Shown: positions 1-5,758 of the stretch, piece by piece | Numbering within the stretch: the stretch's first letter is position 1 | Layout of the letters: each line of letters opens with the position of its first letter | DNA from: CBCXVS01 sp965178525 | GTDB taxonomy: Bacteria > Tectomicrobia > Entotheonellia > Entotheonellales > Entotheonellaceae | DNA: 11,412 bases | Direction of reading: 5' to 3' | Assembly (NCBI GenBank): GCA_965178525.1 | Contig: CBCXVS010000254.1 | Location: 1 to 11,412 of the forward strand | Translations under genes and position numbers: made by a program | Notes under the pieces: generated by a model | The model's input: only the letters and a program-made list of their open reading frames with translations | Databases searched by the model: none | Told to the model about the DNA's origin: nothing

Positions 1-85
1 ATGACCTGGCTGGGCTCCCTCCATCGTTTGGGGGAGGATAGCCTACCTCATTAACTATTGGGGAACAACCCTAATCTACAATATG

Positions 86-94
86 TGCTACTAT
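86..94 (+). promoter_or_regulatory. Candidate extended -10 promoter element for the small gene at 182
   Basis: TG-C-TACTAT has the layout of an extended -10 element (TGn followed by a 4/6 match to TATAAT). No convincing -35 lies at the right distance, which is tolerated for extended -10 promoters. It would place transcription start near 101, about 80 nt before the small gene. The same 11-mer, gtgctactata, recurs at 669-679 before the AllA-family gene. The promoter role is inferred. Confidence 0.35.
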
Positions 95-181
95 AGTACA
101 GGCTTGTCCGGTAACAAAGGGATCTTTTGTTGAGAAGCGCTCAGCTATCGGTTCTTAGCCAGGAAGAAGGGAAAGACGATT

Positions 182-355
182 ATGCAGGAAATCGAAGCGG
201 ATTTGGTGTTGAGCCGTGAAGATATTGCCTATCTCTGGAACGGGGGGACACTGGCGGTGAAGATCGATGCGCCGGACGCCAAAGTGTCCCTGGATCTGTC
301 CAGTTCCCAAGAGAGTACGAGTCGGCGCCAGCGCGTGCGGATCAAACGTGTCTAG
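182..355 (+). CDS. Small hypothetical protein, 57 aa
   Basis: I do not recognise this family. The ATG at 182 follows a purine-rich Shine-Dalgarno region (AGGAAGAAGGG at 161-171) and the frame runs to TAG at 353. The product is acidic to neutral at first (MQEIEADLVLSREDIAYLWN), has alternating hydrophobic residues in the middle (TLAVKID, KVSLDLS), and ends in a basic tail rich in Arg and Lys (SRRQRVRIKRV). There is no signal peptide, membrane segment or cysteine. The tail could bind nucleic acid or a membrane surface, but that is speculation. Support for a real gene is the ribosome-binding site, an extended -10 candidate upstream and a hairpin shortly after the stop. It stands alone; the next feature is a minus-strand gene remnant. 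Confidence 0.5.
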   Translation: MQEIEADLVLSREDIAYLWNGGTLAVKIDAPDAKVSLDLSSSQESTSRRQRVRIKRV

Positions 356-391
356 GCCAAACGCCAGCCGGTTTGAGCCTCGTCCGACGCT

Positions 392-410
392 CTCGCCCCT
401 TGAGGGCGAG
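392..410. terminator. Hairpin between converging small gene and SDR remnant
   Basis: CTCGCCC and GGGCGAG form a perfect 7-bp GC-rich stem around a 5-nt loop (CTTGA). It starts 37 bp after the stop of the small plus-strand gene and ends 24 bp before the end of the minus-strand SDR remnant, so it could terminate transcription from either side. There is no U-tract, so intrinsic termination is uncertain; it could also be a REP-like palindrome. Confidence 0.4.
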
Positions 411-433
411 GGGGATCGCCGCGCTGCGCAGAA

Positions 434-664
434 CTAGACGGCCGTCATTCCACCGTCGATGACGAGTTCGGACCCGGTCATGAAGGACGACTCATCCGAG
501 GCGAGAAAGAGCGCCCCATAGGCGATCTCGATCGGTGTGCCTTCTGTTAGGTCGTATGACGTTGAGAACCGATCATCGATGCGTGTCGGCACGCAGTATG
601 CCATAGGTCCGACCGCAAGGCGATTGGATGAGGCGAGCACGGGCTGGACTGTACGCTTGTACAC
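434..664 (-). pseudogene. C-terminal remnant of a short-chain dehydrogenase/reductase (SDR)
   Basis: The last ~35 codons read like the classical SDR C-terminus: TPIEIAYGALFLASDESS followed by FMTGSELVIDGGMTAV. Known SDRs have the same FLASDxxSFxTGxxxxVDGG block, which closes the Rossmann-fold domain. The frame can be followed upstream only to an ATG at 664, giving 76 residues. A functional SDR has about 250 and needs the N-terminal TGxxxGxG nucleotide-binding motif and the YxxxK catalytic pair, both absent here. The first 25-40 residues do not look SDR-like with any certainty. The upstream part is replaced by the promoter region of the divergent AllA-family gene, so this is most likely a truncated leftover, not expressed as an enzyme. 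The original substrate cannot be told from this piece. Confidence 0.75.
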
Positions 665-669
665 GGTCG

Positions 670-678
670 TGCTACTAT
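670..678 (+). promoter_or_regulatory. Candidate extended -10 promoter element for the AllA-family gene
   Basis: TG-C-TACTAT again matches an extended -10. A weak -35 (CTGTAC, 649-654) sits 18 bp upstream. Transcription would start near 685, about 50 nt before the ATG at 734. It shares an 11-bp identity with the element at 85-95, suggesting that one sigma factor reads both. This is inferred from sequence only. Confidence 0.4.
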
Positions 679-733
679 AACGGCCCGATTGTGGCTCGTG
701 ATATCACAAAGTTGCAGCAAGGAGGGATACCGC

Positions 734-1285
734 ATGGCACAGACAGCCGTAGAGGAAGCAGTCCAAATCCAGGTACGGCCCATCACGGCCGAGGCGTTTC
801 GCCCCTATGGGCACGTGCTCGAACGGGGGCAATTGATCTACCCGGAGGCCGAGGAAGGGCGTGTGGCCATGGAGCTGCTGCGCACTCGGCATCGGCCGAA
901 TGGCCGGAAGACCGAGCAGCTCGCTGTGCATTTTACCTACAACCAGACGTTTATTCCCGTGCAGGGGGCCATGGTGCTGGTTGTGGCGCCACCGCCGCAA
1001 GATCGTGAAGCTGACCCCAGCACGTATGATTTTGATTTCGATCAAGCGGCGGCTTTCTTGGTCGAGCCCGGTCAAGTTGCCTTTATTGAAAAGGGCGTAT
1101 GGCACAACGTCGTGGCCCTCGGCGCCGAGTGCACCTTCATCAACGTCACGCGCAAAGACCCGCGTGAGGAGGCGACTGAGGAGCGCCATGATGGCCGCAT
1201 TGAGCAGGTTTCGGCGAAGCGGCCTTATGTCGGGTTTATCGATCTGAAGGCGCGCTACCATCGCGTTCTGGATCTGGAGTTGTAG
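734..1285 (+). CDS. Ureidoglycolate lyase (AllA) family protein, 183 aa
   Basis: The product resembles the ureidoglycolate lyase/hydrolase family (cupin-like fold), which splits ureidoglycolate to glyoxylate and urea late in allantoin (purine) breakdown. Family-like features, in order: RPITAEAFRPYG (residues 15-26), the typical opening; AVHFTYNQTFIPV (64-76), the central strand equivalent to the HPHSSQTFIPL type; VLVVAPPP (81-88); and PGQVAFIEKGVWHNVVALG (112-130), equivalent to the GxxYxxGVWHxPL segment with its conserved His (H124). The length is usual for the family (160-190 residues). The ATG at 734 is chosen because AAGGAGG (719-725) lies 8 nt upstream; an in-frame ATG at 689 lacks this. 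No other allantoin-pathway gene is visible nearby, so the substrate may differ. It probably has its own promoter, and it ends 7 bp from the converging polymerase gene. Confidence 0.75.
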   Translation: MAQTAVEEAVQIQVRPITAEAFRPYGHVLERGQLIYPEAEEGRVAMELLRTRHRPNGRKTEQLAVHFTYNQTFIPVQGAMVLVVAPPPQDREADPSTYDFDFDQAAAFLVEPGQVAFIEKGVWHNVVALGAECTFINVTRKDPREEATEERHDGRIEQVSAKRPYVGFIDLKARYHRVLDLEL

Positions 1286-1292
1286 ATATTCC

Positions 1293-3638
1293 CTACGTTT
1301 TTAAGGCGGTTGTGAGCACCTGAATGCCCACCGGGGAAAAGCCGAACAGGTCGTCTGGCGCAAAGACGCGCTGAAAGTCCTCGGGGTGAAAAAAGGGCGT
1401 GAATTTGCGGGCAAATTCATCCAGGCGTTTGAGGTAAAACGCTGTATTTTCGTCCGGATGGGCGGCGTCCCAGGCGTCAGCCAAGCGGGCCATATCAAAG
1501 GTTGTGACGGTCGGACTGCTGCCGGTGACATAATACGTGATGCGATCGCCTCGGTGCACGGGCTGGCCGGTGTTGTGCGCGCGGGCGATGGCCAGCTCGT
1601 AGGCCGCAACTTTGGAGCGGCGGCCGCTGGCGACGTCGGCCTGATAACGCTCAGCCGTCTCTTTCAGGGTTTCGGTGCGGGCAAAATCCTCGACGTCCCA
1701 GACGTGCTGCATGATGCGTTCGTGCGTGGCGAGGTAAAGATCGTGCAGGCCCTGGACGTCCTCCTGCAGCAGGAGCGCCACGGCATCGAGCACAAATTGC
1801 CGGCCAAAGCGTTCGATGGCGCGTGACACCAGGGAGGAGCCTTTGAAGCGCATGGCGCCGTCGTAGGCCAGTAACGCATAATTCTTGCTTTTATACGACA
1901 ACATTTTTTGATAACGTCCGTCAAAGCCAATGCGGATGCCCGCAGGCATCTCGGCGTTCAGCCGTTCCACAAAGGCGTATTCGGCCTGCTCGCCGCGTAC
2001 CTCGTCCGGCGGCACAAAGAGCACGCCATCCGTATCGACTTCGATGACTGTCCCCGCTTCTCGGCGAATCGCCGCCATGATGGCTTTTAAAATCTCTTGG
2101 CCGGTGGCGGCGACGCGGTCGGCCTCGGCAAAGTCGTTGAAGAGCGCCCGGCTGAACCCCAACTGTCCGTAAAAACTGTTGATGAGGATTTTGTAAGAAC
2201 TCTGCTGCGCATCCAAAGCGCCGCGTTCTTCCGGTGTGGCCGCCTCCTGCATCCGGCGTTTGGCGTCCAACCGCATATCGGTCAGACGGCATAGCAGCAG
2301 CTGGAACAGGCCCAGGTCGTCCGTGGCCGGCCGTACATCGTAGTGCAGCATGATGGATGGATAGAGGCTTTCCACATCGGCATAAACGACGGGTCCCAGC
2401 ACGCCGGTGACAAAAATATCCGTGTATCCGCCGCGCGTTTGTCCGCCGCGCTGCCGTTGCGGCAGCGCCTGCCGCTGGTGCAAGTATTCCCGCACCAACA
2501 GCGCCTCGATTTTCGCCGCCGGTCCGGTTCGGGCGACTTTGCCGTAGGGCATCGGCAGCATTTGCGTCAGATAAAACGTTGAACCGGAGAGGTGCCGGGC
2601 CAGGCGTTCGGTTTCGATCACATCATCGAGGGCGTAGGCCAAGAGCCGCTCTGGATCGGTGCGCCAGACCCGGGCGATGTCCTGGCCTTCGATGTAGGTG
2701 CGGTTATCCGCGGCCAGGCCGAAGTACTGCGCCGCGACTTTCAGGCCATATCCGGGCAAATCGCGTTTAAACACATCAAAGGACATGACCTGAAAATACG
2801 TGTCGACCACATGCCGCCCGGCGATGTCCAGGGCCGGAAATTCCACTGTCCGTTCGGCAAAGCGCATGCTGGAGGCGAAGGCACGCGGCACGGAGCCGTC
2901 GCGGCCAATGGCGAAGGGCACGCCGTGACGCTCACAGCGGGCCAGCAGATAGGCGAAGTCAAAGGCGTAGATATTGTGTCCTTCGATGACATCCGGATCC
3001 CGGCTGCGGAGCAGCTCGATGAGTTCCCGCAGCATGGCCGGCTCGGAGCGTTTTTGCCCGTCAATGATATGGCGCCAGCCTCGATTGTCGCTCAGGGCGA
3101 TGATAATGATACGGTCCTCGGGGCGCTGCGCCTGGGCAAAGGTTCCACTGGCAAAGACCTCGATATCCAGTTGTAGCCGATGCAGCGTGTCGAAGCTCAT
3201 GTCCTTGAACAGGGTGCGTCCTGTCTGCATGAGATACTGCTGCGCCGGATTGAGGATGAGATAAAGCGGTTCTGGCTGGCGCTCGGTGCTGCCCACGGCG
3301 TTCTTGATATGGCGCACGGCATCCCAGTGAGCTTGCCACGTGTTGAAGACCACGAGATGGCGATAGTAATGGGCGCCCGCCAGGGTTTTACAGCGGTAAC
3401 GCTGGCGTGGAAAGCCCCGCAGTAAACGGATGTCGGCGAGAAAAAAGAAGGGATAGAAGGGGACTTGGTACGTGTTCAGATGGCTGTGCGAGGCGTCGCG
3501 CTGATAGATTTGCATCATGGCCTGGCCGGCGGTGGCCGCATGGAATACCGGATGCAACGCCACCAGCCGCGGCGTCGAGTCGTGGCCGAAGAGGGCCGGG
3601 TCAATCAGCGTTTCGGTTGCGGTCGCTTCAGCGAGCAT
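1293..3638 (-). CDS. Family B DNA polymerase (DNA polymerase II type), about 781 aa
   Basis: A complete family B polymerase: template-directed DNA synthesis with 3'-5' proofreading, in bacteria usually linked to repair and damage-tolerant replication (E. coli Pol II has 783 residues). Residues are counted from the ATG at 3638. Exonuclease: Exo I LDIEV (157-161, Asp158/Glu160), Exo II EGHNIYAFDF (219-228), Exo III YALDDVIET (335-343). Polymerase: motif A YADVESLYPSI (Asp421), motif B KILINSFYG (483-491), motif C VDTDG (Asp535, Asp537), then KSKNYA (583-588) and RFKGSS near the thumb boundary. All metal ligands I can check are present, so it should be active in both functions. Motif C has DTDG where many relatives have DTDS. 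The frame also opens at a TTG at 3662 (8 more residues); neither start has a clear ribosome-binding site, and I prefer the ATG. It ends tail to tail with the AllA-family gene and starts back to back with a PIN-domain remnant. Confidence 0.92.
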   Translation of the reverse strand: MLAEATATETLIDPALFGHDSTPRLVALHPVFHAATAGQAMMQIYQRDASHSHLNTYQVPFYPFFFLADIRLLRGFPRQRYRCKTLAGAHYYRHLVVFNTWQAHWDAVRHIKNAVGSTERQPEPLYLILNPAQQYLMQTGRTLFKDMSFDTLHRLQLDIEVFASGTFAQAQRPEDRIIIIALSDNRGWRHIIDGQKRSEPAMLRELIELLRSRDPDVIEGHNIYAFDFAYLLARCERHGVPFAIGRDGSVPRAFASSMRFAERTVEFPALDIAGRHVVDTYFQVMSFDVFKRDLPGYGLKVAAQYFGLAADNRTYIEGQDIARVWRTDPERLLAYALDDVIETERLARHLSGSTFYLTQMLPMPYGKVARTGPAAKIEALLVREYLHQRQALPQRQRGGQTRGGYTDIFVTGVLGPVVYADVESLYPSIMLHYDVRPATDDLGLFQLLLCRLTDMRLDAKRRMQEAATPEERGALDAQQSSYKILINSFYGQLGFSRALFNDFAEADRVAATGQEILKAIMAAIRREAGTVIEVDTDGVLFVPPDEVRGEQAEYAFVERLNAEMPAGIRIGFDGRYQKMLSYKSKNYALLAYDGAMRFKGSSLVSRAIERFGRQFVLDAVALLLQEDVQGLHDLYLATHERIMQHVWDVEDFARTETLKETAERYQADVASGRRSKVAAYELAIARAHNTGQPVHRGDRITYYVTGSSPTVTTFDMARLADAWDAAHPDENTAFYLKRLDEFARKFTPFFHPEDFQRVFAPDDLFGFSPVGIQVLTTALKT

Positions 3639-3677
3639 AGGTCGATGCCGTCTATTTCGCAAAGGGATTGAATCGGA

Positions 3678-3950
3678 ATGTCATTGATTGTACGCGGTTT
3701 GATTGCCGGAGGCAATCAGGTGGAGCGGACCTATGTATGTACGAGTCCCAAGCTAGCACATGAGCAATTTCCGGTCAAAGCGGCACCTCTGAACGACGAA
3801 GTGGCGCTGACAAGTTACGAGATAATGCTGTCCCATCGCGATCCAGCAGATCATTTTCTTGCCGCAACGGCGTTGGTGTACGACCTCACCCTGATGAGGG
3901 TTGATGCGCATTTGGTGCAGGCTTCTGGCTCCCTACCCGCTCCGCCATGA
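3678..3950 (+). pseudogene. Decayed PIN-domain toxin (VapC type), C-terminal part
   Basis: Residues from about 36 read as the C-terminal half of a PIN-domain ribonuclease: APLNDEVALTSYEI, then LSHRDPADHFLAATALVYD and LTLMRVDAHLVQAS. The DPADHFLAATAL block with its acidic residues, followed by the DLTLxTxD strand, is typical of VapC toxins. The N-terminal third (MSLIVRGLIAGGNQ...) lacks the opening strand with the first catalytic Asp, so the active site is incomplete. At the 3' end the frame drifts into GSLPAPP, while a neighbouring frame gives FWLPTRSA, close to the WLP-type ending of such proteins. This points to a 1-nt deletion near 3921-3926. No cognate VapB antitoxin is seen upstream; the divergent polymerase gene starts there instead. 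It is best read as a toxin-antitoxin relic. Confidence 0.6.
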
Positions 3951-4005
3951 TACACGACGTATCCAAATCTCCGTCCAGAGCTGGCTGGCCCGGTTGCGAG
4001 GTGAC

Positions 4006-4034
4006 TTGAAAAAGGCATTTGAAGTGCCTATCCT
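4006..4034 (+). promoter_or_regulatory. Promoter-like element TTGAAA-17 bp-TATCCT, first copy
   Basis: TTGAAA (4006-4011) and TATCCT (4029-4034) are separated by 17 bp, the ideal sigma70 spacing, with 5/6 and 4/6 matches to consensus. A near copy lies at 9677-9705 before the thiamine-diphosphate enzyme gene, and the 30-mers 4005-4034 and 9676-9705 agree at 26 positions. No convincing gene follows this copy: only a GAGGA plus ATG at 4045 opening an 8-codon frame. It may therefore be an orphaned promoter left by rearrangement. Confidence 0.35.
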
Positions 4035-4173
4035 TTCGAGGACAGATGTCTCAAAATATTATGTCGGTGTGATTCTCTTGGAAGCGATGGGTTTTCGGCT
4101 TAGCAGCGGCCCGACCGGTCATGGTGAGGTGCGTAATCGTCTGAGTATTTGTTGAGGCGATCTACGTGCCTGC

Positions 4174-4437
4174 CTATGAGCCTGGTGGATGATAGGGTTG
4201 GAGCAATAGAGATAAAAGAGCAATCACAGCTTGAATGAAAAAGCCCAAGGTAATAAATGCCAACCCCTGTAAGGACAGGATACGCCTTTCCTGGTTTACC
4301 TCCAACCACGCAGCGCCTCTGGCAATTCTGCCACGAACCAACGCGCTAAGGTAGCAGGCCAGGGATACCTCGCTTTCGTGCGATGCTGATATATGCATTG
4401 GCCATGAGCACGACACCGAAGGTTTCGCAACAAGCAC
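4174..4437 (-). CDS. Possible small membrane protein or gene remnant (uncertain)
   Basis: I do not recognise a family. Only the C-terminal half looks protein-like: a charged turn (WLEVNQERRILSLQG) followed by one strong hydrophobic segment of about 25 residues (LAFITLGFFIQAVIALLSLL region, residues 57-80) and a short tail. This would be a single membrane span near the C-terminus. The N-terminal ~40 residues are Cys/Ser/His-rich and unlike a normal protein start, and no clear ribosome-binding site precedes the ATG at 4437. It may be the 3' end of a truncated membrane-protein gene. It lies in the AT-richer zone downstream of, and on the same strand as, the antitoxin-linked gene at 4480-4878. 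Confidence 0.2.
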   Translation of the reverse strand: MLVAKPSVSCSWPMHISASHESEVSLACYLSALVRGRIARGAAWLEVNQERRILSLQGLAFITLGFFIQAVIALLSLLLQPYHPPGS

Positions 4438-4479
4438 TGCCTAGTTGTAAAATCATCTGCAACGTCAGCCACAGAGCAC

Positions 4480-4878
4480 TCATGGCATCGCAGGCGGGGT
4501 AAAGGGGTAGATATTCGTAATATGCAGTACGTTGTTCTGGTCCTCAACTGCATAGACAATATGATTACAATCCACAATGGGCAAGAAAGCATTGGGATTG
4601 GCATTATTCCGCGTCAGTGATACCGCTCCACTGAGCATTTGCTGAAAGAGCCTTTGGAGACAGTCTTTTTCATCTTGAGTTGGTGGGGGCGGGTTATTTC
4701 CGAGATAAGCTATAATGTTATTTTTCATCGTCATTGCACTATAAGGCGCAGGCATAGGTTCGACTCTTTTCTGCTCTGAGACACGCGTGATAGGAATCCT
4801 GTTGACGGTTGATCCCGTATATGAGTTCCTCAGGGTTAACGGCTTGAAAGTCACCGAGCTGTCCATTCTGGACCTCAT
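4480..4878 (-). CDS. Hypothetical protein coupled to Phd-like antitoxin; candidate toxin
   Basis: I do not recognise this 132-residue protein. Its ATG at 4878 overlaps the TGA of the Phd-like antitoxin gene by 4 bp (ATGA), the usual sign of translational coupling and the usual place for the toxin of a type II pair. The N-terminal half is basic and polar with a proline-containing stretch (RVEPMPAPYS). A Pro run (NNPPPPTQ, 81-88) is followed by a probable helix (DEKDCLQRLFQQMLSG) and a strand-rich end: FLPIVDCNHIVYAVEDQ and NVLHITNIYPF. That HIVYxVEDxxxxLxIxxIYP ending recalls the C-terminal strands of RelE/ParE or barnase-type toxins (inference from pattern only). GC content is about 40-43%, well below the polymerase and envelope genes. 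An alternative frame is also open over 4739-4930 and looks protein-like, so the N-terminal half is less certain. Confidence 0.4.
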   Translation of the reverse strand: MRSRMDSSVTFKPLTLRNSYTGSTVNRIPITRVSEQKRVEPMPAPYSAMTMKNNIIAYLGNNPPPPTQDEKDCLQRLFQQMLSGAVSLTRNNANPNAFLPIVDCNHIVYAVEDQNNVLHITNIYPFTPPAMP

Positions 4879-5090
4879 GATATGCCTGATTGATTTCGCT
4901 CGTCCGTTCCGTATTGGCGGCCAGAGATTGCCGCTTGTATAGACAGAAACACCGGAACGCTCAGCAAGACTGCTACGGGAGTTTCAGTGTCATCCTCCGT
5001 CAGGAGAATACCCTGCTCTCTAGCAGTCTTCACCCAGTGATTGAGATCCTTCTGGGCCTTTGACACTGACACTTTCTCCCCGAGTTCCAT
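4875..5090 (-). CDS. Phd/YefM-like type II antitoxin, 71 aa
   Basis: The N-terminal half matches the Phd/YefM antitoxin fold: KVSVSKAQKDLNHWVKTARE followed by GILLTEDDTETPVAVLLS. The family pattern is (V/I)S(V/A)SEA(K/R)xxxxxLLxxVxxxGxxxxIxxxxxPVAVLxS. The N-terminal part of such proteins dimerises and binds operator DNA, repressing its own operon; the C-terminal part wraps the toxin. The ATG at 5090 is chosen because GGGGA lies 6 nt upstream; an in-frame ATG at 5096 would be too close to it. The gene overlaps the downstream candidate toxin gene by 4 bp. The last ~18 residues (GRQYGTDERNQSGIS and nearby) look less natural. The neighbouring frame after a short CT repeat (plus 4923-4927) gives LAANTERTSEINQAYHEVQ, so a frameshift near residue 57 is possible. 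Promoter-like patches lie upstream, but I cannot define an operator. Confidence 0.6.
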   Translation of the reverse strand: MELGEKVSVSKAQKDLNHWVKTAREQGILLTEDDTETPVAVLLSVPVFLSIQAAISGRQYGTDERNQSGIS

Positions 5091-5215
5091 AAACATTCCC
5101 CATATCGTATAAGTATGCAGCGTGGCAGCTAACGTACAGTATTTGCATATGAAACGCAACCAAAAAATGGCGTGAATGCCATACCCTGAAAGATGAGAAC
5201 CGACAAAGCAACTAG

Positions 5216-5404
5216 TCACTTGAGGGTTCTCATCGGTGGCCCTGCTAGAGCACTTAAGCCTCTAAACTGCTCCACGCAAAATCGATACCAAAAATCTGCG
5301 CGGCGTGTCAAATCAGCAAACACAGAATGGACCCAATTTTTTCCCAACGTAACCATGACATGCGCGACGCTCTGCCCAAGGTTGTACTGTAGCATTGATG
5401 ACAC
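5216..5404 (-). CDS. Unrecognised 62-aa reading frame, possible gene fragment
   Basis: I cannot assign this. The part from residue 21 (GKNWVHSVFADLTRRADFWY and RFCVEQFRGLSAL) has a plausible amphipathic, aromatic-rich composition and may be the 3' end of a lost gene, but there is no ribosome-binding site or upstream continuation. The frame stops 126 bp before the antitoxin start on the same strand. A plus-strand frame also spans this DNA (5193-5471) and looks less protein-like. It could equally be chance. Confidence 0.2.
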   Translation of the reverse strand: MSSMLQYNLGQSVAHVMVTLGKNWVHSVFADLTRRADFWYRFCVEQFRGLSALAGPPMRTLK

Positions 5405-5413
5405 AGCCGTGTC

Positions 5414-5433
5414 CAGTTTCCGACAGGAAACTG
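5414..5433. repeat. Perfect 8-bp inverted repeat, CAGTTTCC-GACA-GGAAACTG
   Basis: Two perfect 8-bp arms flank a 4-nt spacer. There is no T-run on either side and no well-supported gene close by. It could be a protein-binding palindrome, the end of a lost mobile element or a weak hairpin terminator. No matching partner copy was found elsewhere in the window by eye. Confidence 0.45.
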
Positions 5434-5758
5434 CCAGTGACGCCTATATGAGACAAACTAAGCATGGGTGAAGGTTCCTTGTTGCGTGCATCATGGCGTC
5501 TCAGTAGGAGTTGCTTTCTGCATCATAGCTTAATATACTCTTGGATTAGCCTTTGATTCCGTGACGAAAATCACACCAATACGGTGACCTGAGCCACTGC
5601 GCCATGACATCTCGAACTTTGTAGAGGCCATTCTGATATGAACCTGCCTGCAATGTCAAGAGGCTATTGAGTGGAGATTCCGTTGCGGACATAGGACTCT
5701 ATAGTTGACAAGGCGAATCTCCCTATCCCCACACTCACCGTCGCCCTCCCGCGTATGC
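5434..5758. other. Gene-free stretch downstream of the NMT1-like gene
   Basis: AT-richer DNA with stops in all frames and no convincing small gene. A perfect TTGACA occurs at 5705-5710 but is followed by C-rich DNA without a -10 at proper spacing. I see no T-run terminator for the minus-strand gene that ends at 5759. Confidence 0.5.

Noticed and set aside
1..54. Short frame from the first base (ATG to TAA at 52)
   Set aside because: Seventeen codons at the window edge without any recognisable motif; could be the tail of something outside the window but cannot be supported.
704..1261. 185-codon minus-strand frame opposite the AllA-family gene
   Set aside because: It mirrors a frame with recognisable family motifs and a strong ribosome-binding site; no features of its own.
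2592..3176. 194-codon plus-strand frame opposite the polymerase gene
   Set aside because: It lies antisense to conserved polymerase motifs, has no ribosome-binding site and looks like a shadow of GC-rich codon bias.
5193..5471. 92-codon plus-strand frame
   Set aside because: Composition does not look like a protein and no ribosome-binding site is present.
5705..5710. Perfect TTGACA (-35) in the gap after the NMT1-like gene
   Set aside because: The DNA at -10 distance is C-rich, and no gene follows on that strand until 7015.
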